DNA of 64,000 nucleotides from an uncultured Prevotella sp. (GTDB lineage: Bacteria; Bacteroidota; Bacteroidia; Bacteroidales; Bacteroidaceae), in the NCBI GenBank assembly GCA_900315525.1, contig OMZO01000002.1, forward strand, positions 62,001 through 126,000, given 5' to 3'. The notes under the pieces are model-generated. The model saw only the letters and a list, made by a program, of their open reading frames with translations. It was not told the DNA's origin and did not search any database. The position numbers were made by a program, and so were the translations under genes. Within the stretch, counting starts at the first letter, position 1; each line of letters opens with the position of its first letter. Below are positions 17,511 through 25,757 of the stretch, in pieces.

Positions 17511-18531
17511 ATGATAAAAGGAAAGAGAAATCTTGCAATAGACTTAGTCAAGGGTGTAGCTATCATAGCTGTTGTTATTGGACATCTGGATAATTGTGCA
17601 GATGTTATTGATTATATGCCATATCAGGTGGTGCATAGAATCATATATTCATTCCATATGCCCTTATTCTTTATAGTTGCAGGTTTCTTCTTTCGCCCCA
17701 AGAGTTTTTATCAGGATTTTAAACGTTTATTTTATCCTTATCTTTTTATAGCTTTTGCTTGCACATTGTTTATCTGGCTAAGTTCGCTGGACATGACTCC
17801 TGATTACCAACTTGAGAGAGTCTGGCAATTCCTGAGACGTGCATCGTGGGGGTCTGGTGGTTATTCTGAGGCACCTTATTTTGGTAAAGCTCCTGACTAT
17901 TTACCTGTTGTTTCTATGTGCGTTACTTTGGTGTAAACAGTCGTTCTCTTTGATAACAAGTTTAGTAGAAAAGTTTTTTAAAGGAGACTTGTTTGCTTTA
18001 GGTGTTATTTCTTTCCTGCTTTCAGTACTCTTTACTTACATCGATAGGCGGATCATTTATATTCCATTAAGCTTTAATCAAGGGCTATCCGCTATTATAT
18101 TCTTCTATTTTGGTTATTTGACTCAACAAATCAATAAACGAGGAACCTTCACTATAAAGAAGTGGCATCTGCTATTAGTGAGTCTTGTGGTATTAGTTAA
18201 TTTGCCATGGGGAACAATCCTTCTTGCTGGATGTAAATATCAATGCTATTTGTTGAATGTTTTTGGAGCAACAGGAACAACCATTATAATTTATTATTTG
18301 TGCAAGAGATATCTGGTAAAAATTCCGGTATTGGCTGATTTCTTTGGATGGGCTGGCATGCATTCCATGTTGATTTTATGTGTTCATTCTTTCTTGATTG
18401 AGACTAAGCTCTTATACCCACCGCCCTCATATCCATTTTTAGTACTTGTTGCCAGTATTTTGTATTGTGTTTTTCTTGTCTGGCTCCTTGCAAAAATTAG
18501 ATTTATCAGACAGCTGTTCCAATTAAAATGA
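17511..18531 (+). pseudogene. Membrane O-acyltransferase (acyltransferase 3), frameshifted
   Basis: The first frame (17511-17936) encodes an acyltransferase-3 N-terminus: LAIDLVKGVAIIAVVIGHLD with the conserved His, then FHMPLFFIVAGFFF. It stops at a TAA at 17934-17936. The rest of the family sequence continues in the +1 frame from about 17910 (FLCALLWCKQSFSLI, then repeated membrane helices) to 18531. The break falls at the family's WFL-A-L motif: the reading is LPVV in one frame and LLFLCALLW in the other. Two missing bases (TG) after CCTGTT near 17914 would restore PVWFLCALLW. It would have transferred an acyl group from the operon's ACP or from CoA to a glycan. A sequencing error cannot be excluded. 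Confidence 0.75.
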
Positions 18532-18547
18532 TACTTGTTTATATCTG

Positions 18548-19603
18548 TTAGGATGGTCTGTCTCGGTTTTCATCATTATTTTGATGTTTCTTGATTATGG
18601 TGAGCTTTGCCCCTACCAGAATAGGTGCATGTTTTTTCCCAAATAGGATTACAGGATAAAGTATAACATTGATGCCCAATGCGATGAACAATGCTTCATG
18701 CCATTGATAGCAGATGTCGTCAATCTTGAGCAGATGCTCTAATACGAGATTCACGAGGCTGACTATAGGGTAGTGGAGCCCCACAATCACCAATGTTCCG
18801 ATGGAGAGGTTGTTAATGATGTCTGACTTGATACCATCCAATAGCTTGCAGCCAGATAGAACACCGAAGATAAAGCAGATTACTACGGGATAGAATAATG
18901 CTATATGCAGTAAGAACCTGTTTTCATGTATATGCCAATAAAAGAGCAGAAGGCTGAGGCTAAGCCCACCAACAAATGTTGCAAGATCTCTGTTTAAAAT
19001 GGTGCCAAGATACAAATTCCTTTGTCGTAAAGCATAGCCTATATAATAGAAAGGTAAACTGCGGAAGAGGCCCATCGGCGTCAGATTCGGCAGAAACATA
19101 TAGTACTTGTTGGCTGCATAGAGAAAAAATGAGACGATGCAAAGCGCTATCATCATTTGATGGGGATACCTCGTTTTCCTGCACCAATCTATGATGATGT
19201 GCATGATAAGGATAGCTGGCAGATACCACATTGGACCATCGAGAGGTTCGCAGAAGCTATTTTCATGTTGAAAGAGTAGGGTACCAAAGATGGGGCGCAT
19301 GGCTTGAAACAAATCAGGCATGCCGCCACTTTGCATATAGTATTTGACTAACCAGTATGGATAGACAATTGCATTGTAGAGCAGATAGGGCAAAATCAGG
19401 CTGTGCCAATATTTCTGCCAGTTCTGTTTGTCGCTGCCATAGTCTTTTTTCAGATAACCAGAGAGAAAAAAGAAGATGGTAACAACACAGGCTTGTAAAT
19501 AACGGAAATAGAACCACTCTTGGGATTGGGGTAGATGAATGTAGACGATACCTATCACTGCTATCGCTTTTCCCCAGTCAATCCAGTTGATTCGCTCTTT
19601 CAT
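18548..19603 (-). CDS. Membrane O-acyltransferase, acyltransferase 3 family
   Basis: A 351-residue integral membrane protein with about ten hydrophobic segments. It starts MKERINWIDWGKAIAVIGIV, with the conserved acidic and basic residues and His of the first helix in YIHLPQSQEW, and has the FFFLSGYL motif and MWYLPAILIMHI (the W-x-L motif). These proteins move acetyl or other acyl groups to sugars on exported glycans. The start at 19601-19603 was chosen because the longer frame runs into the neighbouring promoter. The -7 box ends only 4 bases upstream, so the mRNA may be nearly leaderless. Confidence 0.84.
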   Translation of the reverse strand: MKERINWIDWGKAIAVIGIVYIHLPQSQEWFYFRYLQACVVTIFFFLSGYLKKDYGSDKQNWQKYWHSLILPYLLYNAIVYPYWLVKYYMQSGGMPDLFQAMRPIFGTLLFQHENSFCEPLDGPMWYLPAILIMHIIIDWCRKTRYPHQMMIALCIVSFFLYAANKYYMFLPNLTPMGLFRSLPFYYIGYALRQRNLYLGTILNRDLATFVGGLSLSLLLFYWHIHENRFLLHIALFYPVVICFIFGVLSGCKLLDGIKSDIINNLSIGTLVIVGLHYPIVSLVNLVLEHLLKIDDICYQWHEALFIALGINVILYPVILFGKKHAPILVGAKLTIIKKHQNNDENRDRPS

Positions 19604-19607
19604 ACGG

Positions 19608-19639
19608 CAAAAGTAATATTTTCTTGCGAAAAAAACAAA
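19608..19639 (-). promoter_or_regulatory. Bacteroidota promoter of the leftward acyltransferase
   Basis: On the minus strand: TTTG at 19636-19639, a 20-base spacer, and a perfect TAnnTTTG (TACTTTTG) at 19608-19615. The start codon is at 19603, only 4 bases past the -7 box. Confidence 0.68.
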
Positions 19640-19657
19640 AGTATAAGCTTTTTTCTG

Positions 19658-19665
19658 TACTTTTG
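19658..19665 (+). promoter_or_regulatory. -7 box of the rightward acyltransferase
   Basis: A perfect TAnnTTTG (TACTTTTG), 8 bases before the ATG at 19674. No good TTTG lies at the usual upstream distance. It faces away from the promoter at 19608-19639, giving a divergent pair within 70 bases. Confidence 0.5.
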
Positions 19666-19673
19666 CAGAAGAT

Positions 19674-20690
19674 ATGGCCACTAAAAGAATTGAATATATC
19701 GATGCGATGCGGGGATTCACGATGATTCTCGTCGTGTTTGCGCATATCTGCCATTTCTGTCTGGACGATTCGCGGATGGGCTATAATTCGGTATTTATCA
19801 TTTTTCGTCTGCCGTGTTTCTTTATGTTGAGTGGCTGGTTGTTTGAGCCTGTTGCCATGCGACCTTTTGCGACGATAACCCGCAAAAAGTTCATGGTGCA
19901 GATAGTGCCTACGTTTATCTTCCTGTTATTATTGGCTCCTCCGCCCTTGTTCTTTCATCAGTTAGGAGCGTTGAAGGGAGGCTATTGGTTTACGTTTGTA
20001 CTCTTTGAGTTCTTCATTCTCTATATGTTGATAGTCCGTCTGGGTAGCAAGTGGCGTCCTTGGGTGGCGCTAACTGTTACGTTTGCATCCTTTGTTTATG
20101 CCCGATATTATAATAGCATTCAGATGTCGGCTACAGGATTCTTGGCTTTAGTGGTGAATGGACTCGGCTTCCTGAGCGTCGCTTTGTGGCGTTTCTTCCT
20201 GTTCTTCTGCGTTGGTGCCTGGATGCGCAGACATTTTGATGCGTTTATCCGATGGACGAGCAAACCTGCTGTTATCTTGGCGATTGCTGTTGCCTTTTTC
20301 GCGATAGCCTCTACGCCGCATATCGATAATATATGGTTTGAAATGTTCAGATTCTATGTTGGGGGTATTACAGGCATGTGGCTCGTCTTCACTTGTTTCC
20401 GCCTTTTTGGTATGTGGCTTAAAAGAATTCACCTTTCCAGACCTTTGCAGTATGTGGGCACTCGAACCTTGGATATCTATCTGTTGCACTATTTCTTCTT
20501 GCCCCGTTTCCTGATGCCTTATGCTGATCAGCTAAAGGCTTTCGATAGTCATATTGTGGAGTTCTGGGTGATTCTTGCCGTTTCGCTGATTGTCTTGTTG
20601 CTAAGTTTGTTGGCAAGCTACATCATCCGTCTCAGTCCTTTCTTGGGCCATTATCTTTTTGGCGTGAAATACGAGCAGAAGAGCCTTTAG
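19674..20690 (+). CDS. Membrane O-acyltransferase, acyltransferase 3 family
   Basis: A 338-residue multi-pass protein starting MATKRIEYIDAMRGFTMILV, with the family motif FAHICHF and the IIFRLPCFFMLSGWLFEP segment. Later helices include YVGTRTLDIYLLHYFFLPRF, the typical C-terminal segment of acyltransferase 3 proteins. It probably O-acetylates a surface glycan. Its stop overlaps that of the UbiA-like gene by 3 bases in convergent orientation. Base composition is richer in G+C than the GT block to the left. Confidence 0.85.
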   Translation: MATKRIEYIDAMRGFTMILVVFAHICHFCLDDSRMGYNSVFIIFRLPCFFMLSGWLFEPVAMRPFATITRKKFMVQIVPTFIFLLLLAPPPLFFHQLGALKGGYWFTFVLFEFFILYMLIVRLGSKWRPWVALTVTFASFVYARYYNSIQMSATGFLALVVNGLGFLSVALWRFFLFFCVGAWMRRHFDAFIRWTSKPAVILAIAVAFFAIASTPHIDNIWFEMFRFYVGGITGMWLVFTCFRLFGMWLKRIHLSRPLQYVGTRTLDIYLLHYFFLPRFLMPYADQLKAFDSHIVEFWVILAVSLIVLLLSLLASYIIRLSPFLGHYLFGVKYEQKSL

Positions 20691-21568
20691 AGGTAGAGTA
20701 TCACAAAGAATGACGCAATCCATCCGATAATACAAAACTGTACGAAATGATCCTTCACCAGTGATTTCGTAGGGCTGCCGCTCAGTCCATATACGATCAT
20801 GTTCTGCAGATAGCGCAGCAAGCCAGCCAATACCCAACCCGTTGTCAAATATACATAACGGGTGCCCATGCGCTCTATCACTTCTGGCGACATCGTGTAC
20901 ATAATATAGCACACCAACGTGACAGAAGCGATGATGGCTGTGGCTTCATTGATAAACGTCTTGTTATAGCCTGTGATGGAGACACGTGGCTTTGTGCCTG
21001 TCTGTTCGTAGATGCGATAATCGTCGTTTCGCTTGGTAAATGCAAGGAAGAGTGTCACGAGGAAAGTCATCATCACCAGCCAGTGAGATACCCAAATGTC
21101 TGTCGTCAGACCACCGATTAGCACGCGCATTACGAATCCGATGGCGATAATCGATACGTCGAGAATTGCATACTGCTTCAGTCGCAGACAATAGGCTATG
21201 TTCATCAGCCAATAGGCAATGATGATTATATATAAATAAGGTGTATTCACACTCCCTGCAAGTGGGACCAGCAGGAAAGCACCGATGGTGCACAGCAACA
21301 TCATCGTGTAGCCACCTGTGACGGATACGGCTCCAGAAGCTATTGGGCGCTTGCACTTTTTGGGGTGCTGACGATCTGTCTCCACATCCCTCAGGTCGTT
21401 GAAACAATAGATGGCACTTGAAATGAGGCAGAACGATGCGAAAATTACTAGCGTAGGCCAGAAATATTCAGGCTTCAACAGATTATTGCTGAAGAATATG
21501 GGTGCAAACACGAACGTGTTCTTAAGCCATTGCAGCGGGCGAAGAAGTTGGATGTAGTGTATCATCAT
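20687..21568 (-). CDS. UbiA-family prenyltransferase, decaprenyl-phosphate phosphoribosyltransferase-like
   Basis: A 293-residue multi-pass membrane protein with the UbiA Asp motif NDLRDVETDRQHPKKCKRPI near residue 60 and a second polar motif FTKRNDDYRIYE near 180. RPLQWLKNTFVFAPIFFS at the N-terminus matches the phosphoribosyl-polyprenyl-phosphate synthase subgroup (the Rv3806c type), which transfers 5-phosphoribose to polyprenyl phosphate; menaquinone-type UbiA proteins are a less likely match. The product could supply lipid-linked ribose or arabinose for glycans. The start at 21566-21568 was chosen because a TAnnTTTG box lies at 21586-21593, inside the longer frame. Confidence 0.72.
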   Translation of the reverse strand: MMIHYIQLLRPLQWLKNTFVFAPIFFSNNLLKPEYFWPTLVIFASFCLISSAIYCFNDLRDVETDRQHPKKCKRPIASGAVSVTGGYTMMLLCTIGAFLLVPLAGSVNTPYLYIIIIAYWLMNIAYCLRLKQYAILDVSIIAIGFVMRVLIGGLTTDIWVSHWLVMMTFLVTLFLAFTKRNDDYRIYEQTGTKPRVSITGYNKTFINEATAIIASVTLVCYIMYTMSPEVIERMGTRYVYLTTGWVLAGLLRYLQNMIVYGLSGSPTKSLVKDHFVQFCIIGWIASFFVILYL

Positions 21569-21585
21569 TCGCAGTTTTGATGCCG

Positions 21586-21593
21586 CAAAGTTA
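21586..21593 (-). promoter_or_regulatory. -7 box of the UbiA-like gene
   Basis: TAACTTTG read on the minus strand, a perfect TAnnTTTG, 17 bases before the chosen start at 21568. It excludes the longer start at 21616, which would lie upstream of the transcription start. Confidence 0.5.
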
Positions 21594-21723
21594 CGCTTTT
21601 TCCTTGAAATCTCCAATAATCTCTCTCAATTCTTTTGTGTTTTGACTGATAAACACTCTTTTGCAGATTCATAATTATTGCTAAAAAAAGACCGATTTGT
21701 TGGTTTATTGCGATTATAATTAT

Positions 21724-21731
21724 TATATTTG
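21724..21731 (+). promoter_or_regulatory. -7 box of the ATPase gene
   Basis: A perfect TAnnTTTG (TATATTTG), 8 bases before the ATG at 21740. A TTTG at 21696-21699 is 24 bases upstream, a slightly long spacer. Confidence 0.45.
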
Positions 21732-21739
21732 CAATAAAA

Positions 21740-22891
21740 ATGATAAATGGTATGGAAGACTTCTTGATTAGTAATCCCTTTGTTGTAGGTAAGTACTTGT
21801 CAGACAGGTACTTTTGTGATCGAGAAAACGATACGGAATTCTTGAGGAAGCAGATAGTGAATGGAAGAAATGTGGCATTGATATCTCCTCGCCGTATCGG
21901 AAAATCCGGACTGATACAGCATTTCTTTAATCAGCCGGATATTCAAGAAGCATACCATGTATTCTATGTGGATATTTATGCGACGACATCTCTGGGAGAA
22001 TTCGTATATACCCTTGGAAAGGAGATCTATGAGCAGTTAAAACCTCAATCTACCGTCTGGAAGGAGAAGTTTTTCCAGATTGTCAGTTCGTTTAGGGTAG
22101 GATTTAAGTTAGATGCTATGACTGGACTGCCAGGCCTGGACATCGGTCTCGGTGATATTCAGGTTCCACAGACGACACTGGATGAGATTTTCTCCTATAT
22201 TGCAGAGTCTGACAAACCGTGTGTTATTGCAATTGACGAATTTCAGCAGATAGGAGAATACGCTGAGAGAAACGTCGAAGCTCTTTTGCGAACTAAAATC
22301 CAACAATGTCAGAAGGCTCAGTTTATTTTCTCTGGCAGTAAGCGTCATACGATGACCAATATGTTCAATTCTCCAGCTAAGCCTTTCTATCAGAGTGCCA
22401 TCAGCATGGGACTTGAGGCAATACCTGTGAATACCTACACAGATTTTGCAGTCCGACTGTTTGAAGAATACGGTAAGCATGTTGACAGAGAGGTCATCGA
22501 GCATGTGTGGGCTAAATATGATGGCTATACATGGTTTGTACAAATGGTGATGAATGAACTCTTTGCCTTAACGGCTTGGGATGAGGTCTGTACAATGGAT
22601 AAGGTCGATGCTGCACTACAAAATGTCATATTGTCACAGGAGAACAGCTATAAGACTCTTTTATCTAATTTGCCTCCAAGACAGAAAATGGTGTTGCAGG
22701 CTATTGCGAAAGAAGGTGTGGCCAGAAACGTAACATCGATGAAGTTCGTAAAACAATACAATCTTGGCTCTGCCAGTTCGGTTCAGTCTGCTGTAAGGTT
22801 GCTTCTGCAAAACGATCTCATTACCCAGGAAGATGGCTGTTATCGAGTTTATGATTACTTCTTCTCCGAGTGGTTGGCAGAGATATTTTGA
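21740..22891 (+). CDS. AAA-type ATPase, archaeal-ATPase-like
   Basis: A 383-residue cytoplasmic P-loop protein. Walker A is ISPRRIGKSGL (Lys55), Walker B is CVIAIDEFQQI (Asp166, Glu167), and sensor-1 is QFIFSGSKRHTM. A C-terminal winged-helix region (VLQAIAKEGVARNVTSMKF to QSAVRLLLQNDLI) follows. Bacteroidota genomes carry many such genes (ATPase_2/DUF234-like family); their function is poorly known and some are linked to mobile DNA or conflict systems. An ATG at 21752 is an alternative start. The gene ends 3 bases before the left terminal repeat of the VirE module, so it flanks that element and is probably not part of it. Confidence 0.8.
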   Translation: MINGMEDFLISNPFVVGKYLSDRYFCDRENDTEFLRKQIVNGRNVALISPRRIGKSGLIQHFFNQPDIQEAYHVFYVDIYATTSLGEFVYTLGKEIYEQLKPQSTVWKEKFFQIVSSFRVGFKLDAMTGLPGLDIGLGDIQVPQTTLDEIFSYIAESDKPCVIAIDEFQQIGEYAERNVEALLRTKIQQCQKAQFIFSGSKRHTMTNMFNSPAKPFYQSAISMGLEAIPVNTYTDFAVRLFEEYGKHVDREVIEHVWAKYDGYTWFVQMVMNELFALTAWDEVCTMDKVDAALQNVILSQENSYKTLLSNLPPRQKMVLQAIAKEGVARNVTSMKFVKQYNLGSASSVQSAVRLLLQNDLITQEDGCYRVYDYFFSEWLAEIF

Positions 22892-22894
22892 TTA

Positions 22895-22920
22895 TTGGTT
22901 TTTGCATACACTGCATACAC
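22895..22920 (+). repeat. Left 26-base terminal inverted repeat, with two TGCATACAC boxes
   Basis: Contains two head-to-tail TGCATACAC boxes at 22903-22911 and 22912-22920, preceded by a T-rich stretch. It matches the reverse complement of 25758-25783 except for one base. Confidence 0.85.
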
Positions 22921-22956
22921 TTGAGCTTAACTAATTGATTTATAGGCCATAGTTTT

Positions 22957-22986
22957 GTGTATGCAACTAAATTACTTGTGTATGCA
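22957..22986 (+). repeat. Left inner GTGTATGCA boxes
   Basis: Two GTGTATGCA boxes, at 22957-22965 and 22978-22986, 12 bases apart and opposite in orientation to the terminal boxes. Their start-to-start distance is 21 bases, about two helical turns. Confidence 0.8.
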
Positions 22987-23018
22987 AGCAAATAAAACTG
23001 CACAAAAGCAGTAAATTG

Positions 23019-23050
23019 TTTGGGATTCCCCAATAATTGTTGTATCTTTG
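23019..23050 (+). promoter_or_regulatory. Promoter of the DUF6078-like gene
   Basis: TTTG at 23019-23022, a 20-base spacer and a perfect TAnnTTTG (TATCTTTG) at 23043-23050. The ATG follows only 4 bases later, so the transcript is probably leaderless. A small TTGGG...CCCAA inverted repeat (23020-23033) covers the upstream TTTG and could be an operator. Confidence 0.68.
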
Positions 23051-23054
23051 CAGT

Positions 23055-23489
23055 ATGTTTGATTACAAGAAAATTCCAGATTGGTGGGCATTTTGTCCCA
23101 AGAGTGACTGTAAGATGGCGGAGACTTGTCTTCGTCAACAGGTTTGTGTGCATGTACCTGAAAAATATACGCGTTGGTTGTGTATCCTTCCTCATGCCAT
23201 CAAGGAGGATGATTGTAAGTATTATCTGAAAACGGAGAAGGTAACGATGGCTCAAGGTATCGCTTCTATCTATAAGAATGTGAAGTCGCGCGAAGCTCGT
23301 AGCAGCATTCGCTTTGCATTGACAGCTCACCTTGGCAGTAAAGGTACCTACTATCGTTATAAGGATGGTGAGCGACTGATTAATCCGAAGCTGCAACAGG
23401 AGATTGTTGATATCGTGCACCGATATGAACCTGGCATAGAGGTCTGTTTCGACAAAACCTTCGAGGATTATGACTTTACTCAGTATTAA
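23055..23489 (+). CDS. DUF6078-like protein of unknown function
   Basis: A 144-residue cytoplasmic protein beginning MFDYKKIPDWWAFCPKSDCK. The first 60 residues have several cysteines (FCPKSDCK, AETCLRQQVC, WLCILP, DDCKYY), spaced like a metal-binding cluster. The rest is basic and helical, with VKSREARSSIRFALTAHLGS and GTYYRYKDGERLINP suggesting nucleic-acid contact. From memory it resembles DUF6078, a Bacteroidales family often found next to VirE/BT4734 genes; the function is unknown. The ATG at 23055 lies immediately after a consensus promoter, which rules out the ATG 6 codons earlier. Confidence 0.62.
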   Translation: MFDYKKIPDWWAFCPKSDCKMAETCLRQQVCVHVPEKYTRWLCILPHAIKEDDCKYYLKTEKVTMAQGIASIYKNVKSREARSSIRFALTAHLGSKGTYYRYKDGERLINPKLQQEIVDIVHRYEPGIEVCFDKTFEDYDFTQY

Positions 23490-23517
23490 TCGGAAATCAG
23501 TAAGTTAAGTAGTTTTT

Positions 23518-23578
23518 GTCCCACCCCCTGGGATGTTTTGTCCCACCCTATGGGACGAACAGTCCCACCCCCTGGGAC
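23518..23578 (+). repeat. Three 17-base palindromes with 22-base period
   Basis: Copies at 23518-23534, 23540-23556 and 23562-23578. The model is GTCCCA, a 5-base centre, TGGGAC; copy 1 ends TGGGAT, and copy 2 has centre CCCTA where the others have CCCCC. The spacing is exactly 22 bases, so the same helical face is presented three times. They lie 22 bases before the virE ATG and may be operators, iterons or RNA hairpins. Confidence 0.8.
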
Positions 23579-23600
23579 AAATAATAAGCCAGTACTAAAT

Positions 23601-25682
23601 ATGAAACTATCAATAGTAAGAACAGACAAGAAGCATGTATCTCACCTCACGGTGAAATCCTTTGAGTGGTTCCTTGAGCGCATCAAGACCGACACCAAGG
23701 CCGAGAATATCGGCAAGTTCCGACAGTATGTAGCCCGCTTTGGCGACAACGGTATTTATGAGGATAATGTCCCCATTGCCATGATTCATCCTTTGGTGGA
23801 AATGCTGAAGGCTGAGAATGGAAACTTTGAGATAACGGCTTTCAATCACCTGACTTGGCTCCATGTTGGAGGCCTGATGAAAGCGGAAGAAATCAAGGCG
23901 GTGAAAGAAGCATCTAAGATCCTGCCCACCACCTTTGCAGCTTTTATAGGTGCCGATGACAGGAGTGTGGAGATCCTGGTTTCTGTAGCTCAGAAAGATG
24001 TGCCTAACGCACCTCAGACAGAAGCTGATATGGATGCCTTTTGTAAGGCAGCCTATGAGCTCGCCTTCAGAGCCTATAGCGGTGTGCTTCCCAAACCCAT
24101 TGAACGTCAGAATGTTACATCGAGGTGTAGCTTCAGGATGACACTCGATGAATCGCCCTATTACAATCCGCAGGTAACGCCAATGATGGTGCAGATGTTA
24201 AGAGGTGATTCGACGATTGCAGAAAAAACTGAGTCTGAGCAGCGTACTTTTGACTTTCGGCTCTATGAAGACTACGAGATGCTCTACCGGCAGGCATCGC
24301 AAGAGGCCTTCGAGTCAACAAAACATCTGACAGAGTCTCAGCGTTATGATGCCTATATGACGGAACTGGCTCATCGGCTCTGCGAATTGAATGTCCCAGA
24401 AGAAGAGGCTTTTGTTCATATCCGTAACCACCACGTTTACAAACAGATATACGATGGGGCGCGCGTTCGTGCTATCGTTGACGCAGTCTATTCGGAAGAG
24501 CGTCCAAGGCAAAGGAGAGGAGGGGAGATGGTCAGTGTGGAGACGCGCCGTCTGATTGACTTTCTGAAGACCAGATATGTGTTCCGCTATAACGAGGTGA
24601 TGGGCTATACAGAGTATCGTCCTAATACCACATGGGTTCAAGACTGGGCACCTTGCGATGAGAATGTTATCAACGGCATGACTATCGAGGCACGTCTGGC
24701 AAACCATGATGTAAGGGATAAAGACGTGCGACGCTATGTGCACTCGAACATGATTCGCAAGGTCGATCCCATCGGTGACTATCTCTCTAACTGTTACGAC
24801 AAGTGGGATGGGAAGACGGACCATATCGCAATGCTTGCAAGATGCGTGCCCTGTAACATTCCTCAGTGGGAAACGTGGTTCAAGAAATGGTTCCTTTATA
24901 TGGTGGCACAATGGGTGATGCCCCAGCAGGAATATGGTAATTCGGTGGTGCCGTTGTTGATTTCGCCTCAAGGTGATGGTAAGACCACATTTTGTCGAAT
25001 GATTCTGCCCAAACAACTGCGATGGGGATTCTTGGAAAACCTTGATGTGAGCGAAAAGCGCACTACGCTTCAGGCAATGCACAATTTCCTGCTCATCAAC
25101 CTCGATGAGTTTAATGCCATCAGTCCGAAGCTACAGGAGGGATTCCTGAAGAATGTGATTCAGTTGCCCAATGTGAAGATCAAGCGTCCGTATGGTAAAC
25201 ATGTCGAGGAGTTTAAACGTTATGCCTCGTTTATAGCTACGACGAATGAAACGAATGTCTTGAGCGATCCCTCGGGTAGCAGAAGATTTATCTGTGTCAG
25301 TCTGACGGCTCCCGTGAATACCGACTATAAACCCAACTATGAAGGTCTTTACGGACAAGCATATAAGATGGTGATAAACAGGGATATGAACTGGTGGTTC
25401 AGTGCTGAGGAAGTTAATGAGATTATGGAACATAATCGTCAATATCAGCTAACGCCGCCAGCTATTCAGTATTTCAACGAATACTATCAGCCTGCTGTCG
25501 ATGAATCAGATGGGATGTGGCTTTCGCCTACGGCCATCTATGACCAGCTTCGCCGGATTGCAGGATCTGGTCTCAAGGCAAATGGCGTCTCTGTCTTCGG
25601 GCGATATCTCTGGAATATGCCAGAGCTTCAGCACCGCCGTGTAGGCAGTAGCAAACAATATTTGGTAAAAAAACGAGAGTAG
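23601..25682 (+). CDS. VirE family primase/helicase-like protein (BT4734/BF3469 type)
   Basis: A 693-residue two-domain protein. The N-terminal third (1-200) resembles the BT4734-like VirE_N domain. The C-terminal half is a VirE/P4-type helicase: Walker A SPQGDGKTTF (Lys461), Walker B LLINLDEFNAI (Asp502, Glu503), then SFIATTNETNVLSDPSGSRRF with sensor and arginine finger. Such proteins are thought to act in the replication of plasmids, phages and satellite elements. The ATG at 23601 is preferred to an upstream frame that would translate the palindromic repeats. The stop is 8 bases before the right-hand repeat cluster, which supports one unit with the element. Confidence 0.85.
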   Translation: MKLSIVRTDKKHVSHLTVKSFEWFLERIKTDTKAENIGKFRQYVARFGDNGIYEDNVPIAMIHPLVEMLKAENGNFEITAFNHLTWLHVGGLMKAEEIKAVKEASKILPTTFAAFIGADDRSVEILVSVAQKDVPNAPQTEADMDAFCKAAYELAFRAYSGVLPKPIERQNVTSRCSFRMTLDESPYYNPQVTPMMVQMLRGDSTIAEKTESEQRTFDFRLYEDYEMLYRQASQEAFESTKHLTESQRYDAYMTELAHRLCELNVPEEEAFVHIRNHHVYKQIYDGARVRAIVDAVYSEERPRQRRGGEMVSVETRRLIDFLKTRYVFRYNEVMGYTEYRPNTTWVQDWAPCDENVINGMTIEARLANHDVRDKDVRRYVHSNMIRKVDPIGDYLSNCYDKWDGKTDHIAMLARCVPCNIPQWETWFKKWFLYMVAQWVMPQQEYGNSVVPLLISPQGDGKTTFCRMILPKQLRWGFLENLDVSEKRTTLQAMHNFLLINLDEFNAISPKLQEGFLKNVIQLPNVKIKRPYGKHVEEFKRYASFIATTNETNVLSDPSGSRRFICVSLTAPVNTDYKPNYEGLYGQAYKMVINRDMNWWFSAEEVNEIMEHNRQYQLTPPAIQYFNEYYQPAVDESDGMWLSPTAIYDQLRRIAGSGLKANGVSVFGRYLWNMPELQHRRVGSSKQYLVKKRE

Positions 25683-25689
25683 ATGGCAT

Positions 25690-25719
25690 TGCATACACTA
25701 AAATGATAACTGCATACAC
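25690..25719 (+). repeat. Right inner TGCATACAC boxes
   Basis: Two TGCATACAC boxes at 25690-25698 and 25711-25719, 12 bases apart, the mirror image of the left inner pair. Confidence 0.8.
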
Positions 25720-25757
25720 TAGGCAAAAGTGCTGAATATCAGGTTGATAACTTGTTT

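Noticed and set aside
23538-23600. Longer virE start through the palindromes
   Set aside because: The added residues (MSHPMGRTVPPPGTNNK) only translate the repeats; the ATG at 23601 gives the usual N-terminus.
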